Of a stretch of DNA of 64,000 bases, positions 8,591 through 18,459 are shown piece by piece. Source of the stretch: Rhodobiaceae bacterium (GTDB lineage: Bacteria; Pseudomonadota; Alphaproteobacteria; Parvibaculales; Parvibaculaceae); NCBI GenBank assembly GCA_003330885.1, contig CP030277.1:1116001-1180000 (forward strand), in the 5' to 3' direction. A program made the position numbers and the translations under genes. Positions within the stretch are counted from its first letter, which is position 1; each line of letters starts with the position of its first letter. The notes beneath the pieces are model-generated. The model was not told where the DNA came from, ran no database searches, and was given only the letters and a program-made list of their open reading frames with translations.

Positions 8591-9913
8591 TTAGGCAGCG
8601 AATCCGTCCACTCGTCCCGCAACACCCCCAATAGGCCGCGCTGAACTGTTGGTACCCTCCGAATTGATCCGGACATAGGCAATCCCACCCCAGACCAGTC
8701 CCATCAAAAGATACACGTGCCGCCAATTGTCGATGTCGATGATAAAGGCCTCGGCTGCATGGGCTGTAAAGGTTGCGACAGCCACAATCTGAAGGCCCTG
8801 AAATGACGTCGCAACAAAGCATGTTCTGATGCCCAGGATTATGGTCGAGAGCATTAGGCCGATAAATGCGGTGCCTGACAGCCATCCGCCCGCCAGAAAA
8901 ACGTTGAGGTAAACATTGTGGGGGTCGACCCCAATGATCTTAGCCCATTGTGAGGGGCCGATACCGAAGGGCTTCTCAATGACCGTTTGGATTGCCTGCT
9001 CTTGTACCGCGAACCTGCCGCCCTCTTCCGATACATCGTAGGACTGGGTGAGAGAAAAGCGCTCTTCGAAGAGCTCTGAAACCACATCAGACGACAATGC
9101 CCAAGCCACAACACATGCTGCCAAAACGCCGATCAATGAAATGGCGAGCGTGAGCCGTGCGATTTGGCGCGCTGAGGTCGCCGTCATCCAGGTCAACACC
9201 AGGAAGATGCCACCTGCGAAAATGAGATTCCCCCAGGCGCCGCGTGAAAAGCTGAGAAGAATTGCGAGAAACAGCAACCCAACAACCGGCACAAGGAGAA
9301 GGTCGCGTCGCTGTGACGACATCGAAAGTCGGTAGATCAGAAACAATACCGGTCCCACTAAAAAAGGCCCAAAGACATTAGGATCGTTGAATGTGCTGCG
9401 GACCCTGCTGAACTTGAGGAAGTTTTCAGCGTTGGGCATCAGTCCGAAATAGGCTGCGCAGCCGATCGCCGCGGCTATTGCCGCTGACAACGTGTAGGCC
9501 CACCAGATGATTGCTAAATTCCGTTTTGGATTTGCCACAACAAGCGCAGCAAAGAACAGCATGCTCAAAACCAGGTAGGTGGACACCAAAAGAAAGTCCG
9601 TAACCCTCTCTATGTAAAGCGCGCCGATACCCGAGAATGCATATCCAAGCAAAAGCAGACCCCAGAGGATTGCTGGTAGACGGAGGTCTTTTGGAAACCG
9701 GAGCCCCACCGCAAAGGTGAAGCCCATGGTTAGCACCATCAGCAAATCATAGGGCGCGGGTGTTGATGACGACCCGCTTGACTGGGTGCTGACGTAGAAG
9801 CCGGTTGTGAGTGTCAGGAATAGCAGAGAGCCACAGACGAGCGTCCAGAAAGTATGCCGGTCCGTCCGGCCCGCATCCCTTACCTCTCCAACCTCAAGCT
9901 GCCATCCATCCAT
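8591..9913 (-). CDS. O-antigen ligase/polymerase-type membrane protein (HfsC/Wzy-like)
   Basis: A 440-residue polytopic membrane protein with about ten to twelve hydrophobic segments and a large periplasmic loop near residues 275-340. The loop carries the family signature: RVRSTFNDPNVFGPFL, then FGIGPSQWAKIIGVDPHNVYL (O-antigen ligase motif with the PHN triad). Such proteins polymerise or ligate lipid-linked oligosaccharides on the periplasmic face. It is the last gene of a minus-strand polysaccharide operon behind the priming transferase (9-bp gap), so a Wzy- or HfsC-type polymerase role is more likely than LPS ligation. GAGG precedes the ATG. The family is certain, the exact reaction inferred. 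Confidence 0.85.
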   Translation of the reverse strand: MDGWQLEVGEVRDAGRTDRHTFWTLVCGSLLFLTLTTGFYVSTQSSGSSSTPAPYDLLMVLTMGFTFAVGLRFPKDLRLPAILWGLLLLGYAFSGIGALYIERVTDFLLVSTYLVLSMLFFAALVVANPKRNLAIIWWAYTLSAAIAAAIGCAAYFGLMPNAENFLKFSRVRSTFNDPNVFGPFLVGPVLFLIYRLSMSSQRRDLLLVPVVGLLFLAILLSFSRGAWGNLIFAGGIFLVLTWMTATSARQIARLTLAISLIGVLAACVVAWALSSDVVSELFEERFSLTQSYDVSEEGGRFAVQEQAIQTVIEKPFGIGPSQWAKIIGVDPHNVYLNVFLAGGWLSGTAFIGLMLSTIILGIRTCFVATSFQGLQIVAVATFTAHAAEAFIIDIDNWRHVYLLMGLVWGGIAYVRINSEGTNSSARPIGGVAGRVDGFAA

Positions 9914-9922
9914 TGCAATGCC

Positions 9923-11482
9923 TCAATAAGCGTTTTCGCCCTTTAGCAGTGCCCATGGGGTCCGCAGAATGATGTAAAGGTCAAATAGGAGAGACCAGTT
10001 ATCGATGTAAAAAAGGTCATACTCGGTCCGACGGCGGATTTTCTCGTCAGTGTCTGTTTCACCGCGCCAACCATTGATCTGAGCCCATCCGGTAATGCCG
10101 GGCTTTACCCGATGTCGGGCGAAATAGCCGTCGACCACATCGCCATAAAGCTGGTCCGCTGCCTTTGCGAGAACCGCATGGGGACGAGGTCCAACCATCG
10201 ACATGTCGCCTTTGAGGACCGTGATAAGCTGCGGCAATTCATCGATGCTGGACCGGCGGAGAAAACGCCCGACTCCCGTAACCCGGTCATCATCGGCTGT
10301 GACAAGTTTTTCAGCATTTGCATCTTGGTTCGCATGGGAAAGAGTCCTGAACTTGTAGACTTCGACTAGTTCGTTGTTGAACCCGTAGCGCCGTTGTTTA
10401 AAGAAAACAGGCCCCTTGCTATCCAGTTTGATCGCAATCGCAACCCCAACAAAGATGGGAAGTGACGCGATCAACATCGCTCCGGCAATGATCCGATCTG
10501 AAACCGTCTTCACAACATAGTCCCAATCGGTCAGCGGTTTTTTGTAGATATCAAGGAACGGCACATTTCCAATGTAGCTGTATGTGCCTGATTTGAATCG
10601 CAGCCTTGAATCAAGAGCGCTCAGACGAATATCAACAGGAAGCACCCAGAGCTTTCGCAACAGCTCCAGCATTCGGCTCTCCGCCGTCATAGGCAGCGCG
10701 ACAAGCAGCATGTCGATCCTGTTTGAGCGCGCAAATCGAACCAACTCGTCAAAGCTGCCAAGCTTTTTGACACCGTGGATAGTTTCTGGTGCCCGATCCG
10801 ACGACCGATCATCGAAAACCCCACAAATGTTGATGTAGTGCACATCAGAGTCTCTAAGAGCATCAATTAGCCGTTGACCTGTTTGGCCTCCACCGACCAG
10901 CACCACATTTTGTTGCAGCCTGCCCTGCTCCGCCCAGTCACCGATGATTGAATGCGCAATAGTCCGAACAGTAGCGATCCCAATCAGGCCGCCAAGAAAC
11001 CATCCCGCGAGCCAAATACGTGAAAGACTCTCGCTCTCTTTCAACAGAACTGAAAAAATGAGCCCAAATATGAAGACAGCCGTCCATGTGGCGCACGCGG
11101 AGCGAATAGTTCCCCACTGCATCTGCAAAACAGCGACGCGGTAAAGTCGGGAAAAATCACTTGCCAACACGTAAGCGATTGGAAGGCCGATGGTCAGCAC
11201 AGCGTAAAAAGCTAGCGCCTCCCAAATGTGGGACCCTACATAAATCCAAGCAATTCCAGCCCCAACGCCCATAAGCACCAAAGCCTCGACCAGCCGCAAC
11301 GTCCCTCTGACGACAGTCGGCGAAATTGAAGACTGAACCTTTGAACGGCGATCGATTTTTGGTACCGGCCCAGTTGGACGGCCCTCACGGTCAAACCGAG
11401 AGCCAGATGTCTGCTGAGCAGCATCAGATCCGATTGACACATCGGCAGGAGCACCATGCTGGGTTGGGTGGCTGTCTGTCAT
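9923..11482 (-). CDS. Undecaprenyl-phosphate glucose phosphotransferase (WcaJ/HfsE-like)
   Basis: This 519-residue initiating enzyme transfers a sugar-1-phosphate, typically glucose, from UDP-sugar to undecaprenyl phosphate at the inner membrane. Four N-terminal transmembrane segments (about residues 60-175) precede a Rossmann-like region with [16 protein letters not shown]. The C-terminal PHPT catalytic domain follows a fifth hydrophobic segment, with [28 protein letters not shown] and MVGPRPHA, the conserved elements of this family. The start overlaps the stop of the glycosyltransferase gene by four bases (ATGA), indicating translational coupling. It is the committed first step of the polymer made by this locus. 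Confidence 0.93.
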   Translation of the reverse strand: MTDSHPTQHGAPADVSIGSDAAQQTSGSRFDREGRPTGPVPKIDRRSKVQSSISPTVVRGTLRLVEALVLMGVGAGIAWIYVGSHIWEALAFYAVLTIGLPIAYVLASDFSRLYRVAVLQMQWGTIRSACATWTAVFIFGLIFSVLLKESESLSRIWLAGWFLGGLIGIATVRTIAHSIIGDWAEQGRLQQNVVLVGGGQTGQRLIDALRDSDVHYINICGVFDDRSSDRAPETIHGVKKLGSFDELVRFARSNRIDMLLVALPMTAESRMLELLRKLWVLPVDIRLSALDSRLRFKSGTYSYIGNVPFLDIYKKPLTDWDYVVKTVSDRIIAGAMLIASLPIFVGVAIAIKLDSKGPVFFKQRRYGFNNELVEVYKFRTLSHANQDANAEKLVTADDDRVTGVGRFLRRSSIDELPQLITVLKGDMSMVGPRPHAVLAKAADQLYGDVVDGYFARHRVKPGITGWAQINGWRGETDTDEKIRRRTEYDLFYIDNWSLLFDLYIILRTPWALLKGENAY

Positions 11483-12672
11483 TCTGCTGCGTCCAGTTTT
11501 GCGTGTGATGTCGTATTTGAGTGCCCGTTTGGTTCGCCGAGCCGCTCCATTGCAGCGTGCGCATAAACTCCTGCGACTCCGTTTGCCATGCAGCTCAATG
11601 AGAACTGGTCTCTTACATGCGTGCGAAGGTCACCAGCGTCACGAATGTATTCCGCCTCATTCTCAAGAAACTGCTCCATAGCGACCCGCAGAGCTTGCGC
11701 ATCACCCGGCTCAACAAGGCGGTCAGCAAGGGGACCGAAAATCTCTGGAATGCCGCCCGTAGAGGTCGCGATCAACGGCTTGCCTCCGGCGGCCGCCTCC
11801 AAAGCAACATAGGGGAATGAATCATTATGCGACGGAAGAACGACGGCCCGGGCACGAGCAAAGGCATCGCGCGCTGGAACTTTTCCCAAAATACGAACTG
11901 AATGGGACAATGATCGAGTCTCAACAGCGGCTGTGAACGCGGCCATCTCGGGACCATCGCCTGCGACATCTACAGTGACAGGCCGCTTGCTTGCGATCTC
12001 CGCGATTGCATCCAGGAGCGTGTAAATGCCCTTGAGTTCGCGTATCTCCCCCAGAAACAGAAAATCTGCTGGATCACTTTTGGTCGAAACGGGAGCGAAC
12101 TCGCTTTCAGCAAGGCCGTTGTGGACAACCTGAGTGTTTGTCGGCAATTCACCAAACCGTTGTTCGAAGATAGATCGCGCAAAGTCAGATTCGAGAATGA
12201 GCCCATCGGTCCGCTTGAGCATAAGCCTCTCTGCCAATCCAAACATCAAACCCACTGGACTGTTTGGCGCATAGTGGATGCTGCCACCGTGAGGTGTGTA
12301 GATGCGAGCGAGTGGCTCGGAAGCTGGTGCACATCGAGCCAACAACCCGCCCTTTGCTCCGTGGCCATGCAGCACATCTGGTTTCAACTCACGAAGCTTA
12401 TATGTCGTCGCCATCAAGGCTTTAGCATCGCTAAACCCAGGCATTCTCCCGAGGCCAATACGGGTAACACCCAGTTCGCAATGTTTTGCCAACTCTGAGA
12501 TCCGTTCAAGGGTTTGCCTGTCATTCGGCTTGTCGGCGCAGAGCACCCCAACTGCGTATCCAGCATCACTTTGTGCCTTGGCCAGATCGCAGACATGACG
12601 AAAAAGACCGCCGACCGGCGCACGCAGGCAGTGCAGAACTCGAAAAGGATATGTTGACATGCGGGTACTCAT
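11479..12672 (-). CDS. GT4-type glycosyltransferase
   Basis: The 397-residue product is a GT-B fold retaining glycosyltransferase. The N-terminal half carries RVLHCLRAPVGGLFRHVCDL and the glycine-rich HGHGAKGG region. The C-terminal half has the nucleotide-sugar motif region VVLPSHNDSFPYVALEAAAGG, in which the usual E-x7-E appears as D(N)DSFPYVALEA, followed by PLIATSTGGIPEIF. It would add a sugar to the undecaprenyl-linked primer in the cytoplasm; donor and acceptor cannot be predicted. An alternative ATG lies 12 bases downstream. It is coupled to the WcaJ-like gene by a four-base overlap and begins 9 bp after the export lipoprotein gene. Confidence 0.9.
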   Translation of the reverse strand: MSTRMSTYPFRVLHCLRAPVGGLFRHVCDLAKAQSDAGYAVGVLCADKPNDRQTLERISELAKHCELGVTRIGLGRMPGFSDAKALMATTYKLRELKPDVLHGHGAKGGLLARCAPASEPLARIYTPHGGSIHYAPNSPVGLMFGLAERLMLKRTDGLILESDFARSIFEQRFGELPTNTQVVHNGLAESEFAPVSTKSDPADFLFLGEIRELKGIYTLLDAIAEIASKRPVTVDVAGDGPEMAAFTAAVETRSLSHSVRILGKVPARDAFARARAVVLPSHNDSFPYVALEAAAGGKPLIATSTGGIPEIFGPLADRLVEPGDAQALRVAMEQFLENEAEYIRDAGDLRTHVRDQFSLSCMANGVAGVYAHAAMERLGEPNGHSNTTSHAKLDAAE

Positions 12673-12680
12673 GACAAATC

Positions 12681-13235
12681 TCAGAAATACCTCTCTCGGA
12701 TGAGAATGGTATCGCCTGGGCGGATGGCCGCACTCGTCTCAACACCCAACTCGACGATTCGATCGCCCAGGTTACGAGTTACGCGCGCAACATTGGTGTT
12801 TGCGCGATGCGTATACCCACCAGCAATTGCCACAGCTGTGTTGACTGTCATGCCTGCAACGAACGGGTACTGCCCAGCGCTGCTAACCTCGCCAAGTATG
12901 AAGAAGGGTCGGAAGTTCAGTACCTCCACGCTCACACTCGGATCTCGCAGCAGAGTTTGAGACAGAACGCTTACAAGAGAAATTTCCAGTTCGTCAGGAG
13001 TCAGTCCCCTCGCCTGCACCGCTTGGATGAGCGGCATGGAAATCTCGCCGGCACCGTCCACTGCATATTCACCCGTCAGGTCTTCCTGCCCAAAGACAAT
13101 GACCCGAAGGCGGTCCCCGCTATCCAGCCGATAGGGCGCATTCTGTCCGGCGACCGGCATTTCGGAAAGTATGCCTGTGTTCGAACATGCCCCTAGCAGG
13201 CCAACAATCGCTGCAATAATAAAAAACCGGCTCAT
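12681..13235 (-). CDS. Polysaccharide export outer-membrane lipoprotein (Wza/HfsD-like)
   Basis: This 184-residue lipoprotein has signal FIIAAIVGLLGAC (lipobox LGAC). A Poly_export domain follows (YRLDSGDRLRVIVFGQEDLTGEYAVDGAGEI) and then a SLBB-type segment (FFILGEVSSAGQYPFVAGMTVNTAVAIAGG). At this length it lacks the long C-terminal barrel helix of E. coli Wza, as is common for short alphaproteobacterial exporters. It would form the outer-membrane export pore for the polymer. I moved the start to ATG 13235: the longer frame to 13319 would bury the lipoprotein signal. A likely -10 box lies 26 bp upstream. It is divergent from the co-polymerase gene. Confidence 0.88.
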   Translation of the reverse strand: MSRFFIIAAIVGLLGACSNTGILSEMPVAGQNAPYRLDSGDRLRVIVFGQEDLTGEYAVDGAGEISMPLIQAVQARGLTPDELEISLVSVLSQTLLRDPSVSVEVLNFRPFFILGEVSSAGQYPFVAGMTVNTAVAIAGGYTHRANTNVARVTRNLGDRIVELGVETSAAIRPGDTILIRERYF

Positions 13236-13260
13236 AGCGGGCCTTTTTCTTGATCCTGAG

Positions 13261-13291
13261 ATTATGTTCCACGCTAGACCGAATTCGTTAA
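13261..13291 (-). promoter_or_regulatory. Possible promoter of the polysaccharide operon
   Basis: On the minus strand, CATAAT (13261-13266) lies 26 bases before the export lipoprotein ATG, with TTAACG (13286-13291) 19 bases upstream as a weak -35. It fits the shorter start chosen for that gene. The match is modest and the spacing long. Confidence 0.3.
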
Positions 13292-13473
13292 GACTTTCCG
13301 ACCAGATGTCTTCCCTCAAAACTTGCGTAAACCATCTAAAGGCAGGAATTCATTGACGCTTCGCGTCCCTGTTAAGCATTCCGTTACCTAAACACCGTCT
13401 ACTCAGGCTTCGTGAACAAGTCCGGATTTTCGGACCTGTCGATATCTGTGTGTGCGGGAAACAGAAACAGGTT

Positions 13474-15681
13474 ATGAGCGACACGTCAGCCACACCTCCC
13501 ATGACAGGGTATGCACCATCTCAGGCTGCACCCCGCGCTGACGCCAATTTCGGCGACCGCCGCCGCGCGCCGACCACCAGTGACATCGACCCATGGGATC
13601 TTTTGAGGGCTATTTGGTCTCGCAAGGAACGCCTTCTACTGCTCTTTGTGATCTTTCTGACAATCGGTGCATTTTGGGTTCTGACCATGCAACCGACCTA
13701 TGTTGCAGAATCCCAGATCTCCGTTAAGCCGCGCTCAGGTGAGATTTCTCGCTTCGACACACCTGAAAGGCCGCAGCAGGCTGATCCGATTTCGATTGAA
13801 AGTGAAGTTCAAATCCTGACCTCCGGCGCACTTGTGCCTGCCCTGGTTCGAAAAATGAACCTGCATCAGCTTCCAGAATTCAATCCAGCACTCCGCAACG
13901 GCGGAGCCATCTCCCAGCTGCTCCAGATCTTCGGTGTGACATCGAAACCAAGGCGCGCATCAGTTGCGGCAATTACAGAAAACGTGCTGGAAAGCCTGTC
14001 GGTTTACCGGCGCGGAGAGAGCCGAGTCATTGCGATCCGGTTCACGTCGAGCGATGCGAAGCGAGCAGCAGCTCTCGCGAATGCTTATGCAGAAATCTAC
14101 ATTGCCCAACAGGTTGCTGCAGGAAATGCAGTCAATGAAGAAGCCACGGCATGGTTGAAAGAGCAAATTGACAATCTGCGAGACGAGGTTGCGCTGTCTG
14201 AGGCTGCCGTCGAACAGTTTCGTGGCCGCACTGGCCTGTTCCCAGCAAACAACACAACTCTGCCTCGTGAAGAACTTTCGCAACTGAGTGCGCAATTGGT
14301 TCAGGCCCAGGCCGACCGCACTTCGGTGATGGCACGTCTATCGCTCGCCACAGATCTGGTGGATACGGAAGGCGCCATTGACACGACTGCCGAGGTGTTG
14401 GCATCTCCGCTCATTCAAAACCTTCGACAGCAAGAGGTGCAGTTAAGGGCCCAGATCGCCGAAATGTCGGCAACACTGCTGCCATCGCACCCACGCATGA
14501 GAACATCACAGGCCAACCTGCAGGACCTGAGACTCCAGATCGGTCGTGAGGTGGCAAAACTCATCCGCAGTATGGAAAACGAAGCGCATATTTCTAACGA
14601 GCGTGTTCGGACCCTGAGCGAGCGGGTTGGCCGGTTGAAAGGTCGAATGGCCCGACTTGGCCAGCAGGAAGTCGAACTTCGTGCGCTGGAACGAGAAGCT
14701 GTGGCAAACCGCACATTGCTGGAGCAGTTCCTTGGGCGCTATGAAGCTGCAAGTGCGCGAGCATCTGCTGACGGCTCTGTTGCAAAGGCAACCATCGTCT
14801 CACGAGCACCGGTTCCAACAAGCCCTACCGCGCCCAACCGAAAATCAGCCATGATCCTCGCGATCATTGGATCTGCGTTTGGCGCCGTCGCTCTTGTGTT
14901 TCTGATAGAGGCAATGGCACCCGGTTTTCGGACGGCTGAACAGATCGAACGCCAGACAGGCATGCCTTTCCTGGGAACGATACCCGCAATTAGTGGCGCA
15001 AAATCATCAGCTGGTATCGCAGCCAGTACCATCAAAAATCCCTACGGATACATTGCTGAAGCGCTGCGACGCCTCCAATCCAATCTCTTGTTGGCCCGGG
15101 TCAACGGTAAACCTGCCCGCACCCTGCTCGTTACTTCTGCTGTCGATGGTGAAGCAAAAAGCGGCGTCGCTGGGGGGCTTGCACGTTTGATGGCCCAGAG
15201 TGGGTACCGTGTCCTACTCATCGACGCTGACCTGCGTCGGCCAGGTGTCAACCAAACGCTTGGCCTACACCCCACCTGGGGCCTGTCAGAGGTCCTGAGC
15301 GGCCGCGTGGAATTTGAGCGCGTTGTTGTCCGTGATCACGCCTCCCCGCTGCATGTGTTGCAAGCGGGTAGCCAGGTGTCTAATCCAACATCTCTACTCG
15401 GATCATCCCGAATGACATGGATGATGTATGCGCTTGTGCAAAACTATGACTATGTGGTGATCGATGGACCACCGGTTCATTCCGCATCAGAAGCGCCAGT
15501 ATTGTCCCAACTGACCGACGTAACTGTCATGTGCGTTAAATGGGGCGCAACGAACCGAAGGTCCGTCATGCGTGGTCTCAAAGCGCTCACTGCGGCTTCG
15601 ACACGGCGCGTCGGCGTCTTCCTGACTGGCGTAGACCGCCGGCAGTACCGCCGGCTCACCGACGACGCCGCAGACGTCTAA
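13474..15681 (+). CDS. Polysaccharide co-polymerase with degenerate tyrosine-kinase domain (Wzc/HfsA-B-like)
   Basis: The 735-residue protein (from ATG 13474; an in-frame GTG at 13450 is possible) has a Wzz/GNVR chain-length region. TM1 lies near residue 60, a long periplasmic coiled coil spans about 220-440, and the proline-rich PTSPTAPNRK precedes TM2. A cytoplasmic BY-kinase-type ATPase domain follows from about residue 535. Its Walker A' (VLLIDADLRRPG) and Walker B (YVVIDGPP) are good, but the P-loop reads DGEAKSG (GEAKS at 559-563) where GEGKST is expected. The C-terminus has a single tyrosine instead of a tyrosine cluster. It would control chain length and export; kinase activity is doubtful. 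It is divergent from the export gene. Confidence 0.88.
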   Translation: MSDTSATPPMTGYAPSQAAPRADANFGDRRRAPTTSDIDPWDLLRAIWSRKERLLLLFVIFLTIGAFWVLTMQPTYVAESQISVKPRSGEISRFDTPERPQQADPISIESEVQILTSGALVPALVRKMNLHQLPEFNPALRNGGAISQLLQIFGVTSKPRRASVAAITENVLESLSVYRRGESRVIAIRFTSSDAKRAAALANAYAEIYIAQQVAAGNAVNEEATAWLKEQIDNLRDEVALSEAAVEQFRGRTGLFPANNTTLPREELSQLSAQLVQAQADRTSVMARLSLATDLVDTEGAIDTTAEVLASPLIQNLRQQEVQLRAQIAEMSATLLPSHPRMRTSQANLQDLRLQIGREVAKLIRSMENEAHISNERVRTLSERVGRLKGRMARLGQQEVELRALEREAVANRTLLEQFLGRYEAASARASADGSVAKATIVSRAPVPTSPTAPNRKSAMILAIIGSAFGAVALVFLIEAMAPGFRTAEQIERQTGMPFLGTIPAISGAKSSAGIAASTIKNPYGYIAEALRRLQSNLLLARVNGKPARTLLVTSAVDGEAKSGVAGGLARLMAQSGYRVLLIDADLRRPGVNQTLGLHPTWGLSEVLSGRVEFERVVVRDHASPLHVLQAGSQVSNPTSLLGSSRMTWMMYALVQNYDYVVIDGPPVHSASEAPVLSQLTDVTVMCVKWGATNRRSVMRGLKALTAASTRRVGVFLTGVDRRQYRRLTDDAADV

Positions 15682-15691
15682 GTCTCACCTC

Positions 15692-16903
15692 TTATTTCGC
15701 TGCAAACTTTTCACGAAGCTTCGTGAAACTTTCCCAAAGCAATGGCGTCTGCTTGATGATCCGTTTGGCTGTAAGCAGCATGCGCGCTCTGATTAATGCG
15801 ACCCGTCCCTTGACTGTTTCCGCCGACAGATGGTCGTGAAGCTCAATCTTTGTCTCACACCATTCATGCTTGTAGCGTTCATCACCAATGGTGAAGTCAA
15901 ACGTATCTACGCCTCGGCCAACAGCCCATTTCATGGTCTCGACGAGCGCCTGCACACCAGGGGCAAACCGGCCAAACTTAGGGCCGTCATAGCTCGCAAG
16001 CAGATAGTAGAAGCGACCTTTGTGCACCAGTCCCCAATTGCCGGCAACATAGTCACCAGCTACTTCCATATGGGAAACATGAGCAATGCCTTCTGAGCCG
16101 GATTTCAGCGTCAGGGCTTTGTAGAAATCGGCATAACCAGGTTTGGCTAGAAAATCATTAGCGCCCATTGCTTTCAGCGCTTCTGATTTGAGCTCAACGA
16201 GCTTCTCTACGGATGCTTCAATATCTTTCGCGGATTTGGGATGCACGTAAACCGTCTCACCCATCTCTTCGAGCTTCTTACGGCGACTGCGAAAATGCCG
16301 CTTTGCTTTTGAATTTCTCTTTTCATCGTAATACGCATCAAAGTCTCCGCCCATTGATGTCATATGTGCGCCACTTGCATTGAGCTTCGTGTCCAGCTCA
16401 AGGAAGGGGTTCGGTTGATCGTCAATCATGGCAGGCTGACGCATCAGCTCCGCAATATCGTAGGCAGGCAGGACAGCCTGAATGTCTTCCCATAGCTTTG
16501 AGAATTCGCCGGGCGCAACATGTTCGAGGAAGTTTGGCGCCAAAAGAGGTCCGTTATAGTCATTGAGGTCGCCGCCGAGCCACAACAGCTTTCTCATAGA
16601 ACCGGTCAGCTCGATCCCCAAAGGCAAAATCATCAAAGGCTTTGCTTTCGAGCCCCAGGCGACGACGATCTGAAGCTCAATGTCAGCTTTCGAGCCAATA
16701 TGCTCAAACCAGGTCTCCAGGAAATCAAAAGTCTGGAATGCGAAACCGTCGGCAACTTTTTCAAACCGGCGCCAGACAGCCTCCACAGATGAAAACTCAT
16801 TGTGGACAGACAGAAGAACGGACGGACGAGCTTCGTGCGCGGTTTTATCAGCCGAACCATCGACCTGTGAACCGTACTTGATTTCCTGTGCAGAAAGGGA
16901 CAT
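15692..16903 (-). CDS. FemAB/GNAT-fold acyltransferase, CelD/BcsL type (HfsK-like), copy 1
   Basis: This 403-residue protein belongs to the Acetyltransf_6 (CelD/BcsL) group, cytoplasmic enzymes thought to acylate sugar or peptide substrates. Family features include FAFQTFDFLETWFEHIG in the N-terminal half, KRHFRSRRKKLEE in the middle and FYYLLASYDGPKFGRFAPG near the C-terminus. The start at ATG 16903 follows AGGAAGA; the longer frame to 17050 runs back through the intergenic space. It is a tandem paralogue of the next gene upstream (about three residues in five identical by eye). With polysaccharide genes on both sides, N- or O-acylation of the exported polymer, as proposed for Caulobacter HfsK, is the best inference. 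Confidence 0.82.
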   Translation of the reverse strand: MSLSAQEIKYGSQVDGSADKTAHEARPSVLLSVHNEFSSVEAVWRRFEKVADGFAFQTFDFLETWFEHIGSKADIELQIVVAWGSKAKPLMILPLGIELTGSMRKLLWLGGDLNDYNGPLLAPNFLEHVAPGEFSKLWEDIQAVLPAYDIAELMRQPAMIDDQPNPFLELDTKLNASGAHMTSMGGDFDAYYDEKRNSKAKRHFRSRRKKLEEMGETVYVHPKSAKDIEASVEKLVELKSEALKAMGANDFLAKPGYADFYKALTLKSGSEGIAHVSHMEVAGDYVAGNWGLVHKGRFYYLLASYDGPKFGRFAPGVQALVETMKWAVGRGVDTFDFTIGDERYKHEWCETKIELHDHLSAETVKGRVALIRARMLLTAKRIIKQTPLLWESFTKLREKFAAK

Positions 16904-17062
16904 GGGGGTGTCTTCCTGATATTTCGTGTTTCGATCTGGCACACTCTTGTGCTCCAGAAACCCCAGCTTTTCGGTCTTTTCTCTAATTTGGACAGCCAAA
17001 CCGTGGTTCATGCCAGGAATTGCAAAAACCGTGCACACAAAGACCGTCATAGCCCCAGAGGG

Positions 17063-18277
17063 CTATTTGGCCAGAAACCGCGCCCGGTATTTGGTGAAAC
17101 TGTCCCAGAGGATCGGCGTCTGCTTTATTTTGCGTTTGGCAGAGAGAAACAACCGGGTCTTGAGCAACGCTATGGAACCACGGATTGTGTTTGCAGCTAA
17201 ATGGTTGTGGAGATCGATGTGAATTTCACACCATTTGCTTTTGTAGCTCTCATCGCCAACTGTGAAATCAAAGGTCTTAACACCTTGCTCAGTGGCCCAG
17301 CGCATGGTTTCGACAAGAGCCTGCACGCCTGGTTTGTAGCGCCCATAGGTTGCCCCGTCATAGCTGGCAAGCAGATAGTAAAAACGTTGTTTGTGAACAA
17401 GCCCCCAAATTCCAGCTACGTATTCACCCCCCACCTCCAAATGAGAAACATGGACGCCGCCAGTGCTATTCAGTTTCGTCGCCAGTGATGTGTAAAAATC
17501 TTCGTAGCCCGGCTGCTTTAGAAAATTTTTGGCACCCATCGCGTTCAATGACACGGTCTTGAGCTCAATCAGCTTATCAATGGACAGGAAGAGTTCATCC
17601 TCGGTGTCAGGTTGGACGAAGGCTATTTCACCCAACGCTTCAAGCTTTTTTCGGCGATTGCGCAGATGACTCCGAGCCTTGGCGTTGCGTTTTTCCCTGT
17701 AGTAAGCGTCAAAATCGACGCCCAACGTCGTCATATGAGCCCCGCTGGCATTAAGTTCTGTTGTAAGCTCCATAAAGGGATTGGCCTGCCCCTCGATTTC
17801 AGCCGGCTGATGCATAAGTTCAACCAAATCATGGCTTGGCAACGCAGCAACAATATCTTCCCACACAAGAGAAAATTCTCCTGGTGAAACACGGTCCGTA
17901 AATCCAGGAGCAAGCAATGGTGCGTTGTAATCGTTAACGCCATTCCCCAGCCAGGTGAGCGTGCGCACGAGGCCGCTTGTTTCAATCCCTAAAGGCAAGA
18001 TCATGAGCGGCTTGGCGTTGATATCCCAGGCAACAACAATCTGGATCTCTAGATTATCTCGAACGCCAATATGCTCATACCAGGTTTCCAGAAAATCGAA
18101 GCTTTGAAACGCAAAACAGTCCGCGGTTTTTTGAAATTGTCGCCAGATTGCCTCAACGGTGGCGAATTCGGTGTGCACGGACAAAAGCACGGATGCCCGC
18201 TCCGGCAACGGCATGCGGCGAGCGCTTTGTCCTGGATCGAGTCTTTTAGGCGCTATTTCATCAAAACCAAGCGACAT
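17063..18277 (-). CDS. FemAB/GNAT-fold acyltransferase, CelD/BcsL type (HfsK-like), copy 2
   Basis: A 404-residue paralogue of the downstream gene, aligning along its whole length: FAFQSFDFLETWYEHIG, NASGAHMTTLGVDFDAYY, HLRNRRKKLEALGE and FYYLLASYDGATYGRYKPG. I chose ATG 18277, which has AAGGAAG upstream, over an in-frame ATG at 18307. The 159-bp gap to copy 1 has its own ribosome site for that gene, and the two are likely one transcript. Both copies keep the conserved core, so neither looks like a decaying duplicate; they may act on different sugars or acyl groups. It is divergent from the deacetylase gene. Confidence 0.82.
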   Translation of the reverse strand: MSLGFDEIAPKRLDPGQSARRMPLPERASVLLSVHTEFATVEAIWRQFQKTADCFAFQSFDFLETWYEHIGVRDNLEIQIVVAWDINAKPLMILPLGIETSGLVRTLTWLGNGVNDYNAPLLAPGFTDRVSPGEFSLVWEDIVAALPSHDLVELMHQPAEIEGQANPFMELTTELNASGAHMTTLGVDFDAYYREKRNAKARSHLRNRRKKLEALGEIAFVQPDTEDELFLSIDKLIELKTVSLNAMGAKNFLKQPGYEDFYTSLATKLNSTGGVHVSHLEVGGEYVAGIWGLVHKQRFYYLLASYDGATYGRYKPGVQALVETMRWATEQGVKTFDFTVGDESYKSKWCEIHIDLHNHLAANTIRGSIALLKTRLFLSAKRKIKQTPILWDSFTKYRARFLAK

Positions 18278-18459
18278 CCGAGCTTCCTTCAAGAGCACCT
18301 GTCTCATTCTGAAACGCGTCTACGCTTCACAAATTGACGTGCTGCAATCTTTTCTCAATTAAAGACAGTCAAACTGCCGACCATGCCAACCGTTGCAAGG
18401 GACATGCACCTTTGGGTGTATCGGTCGTTGCACTTTGATCGGATGCACATAAAGCTGCC

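Noticed and set aside
18405-18447. Imperfect direct repeats (TGCAC..TTTG..TCGG) before the deacetylase gene
   Set aside because: The copies differ in length and sequence; likely chance in a short intergenic region.
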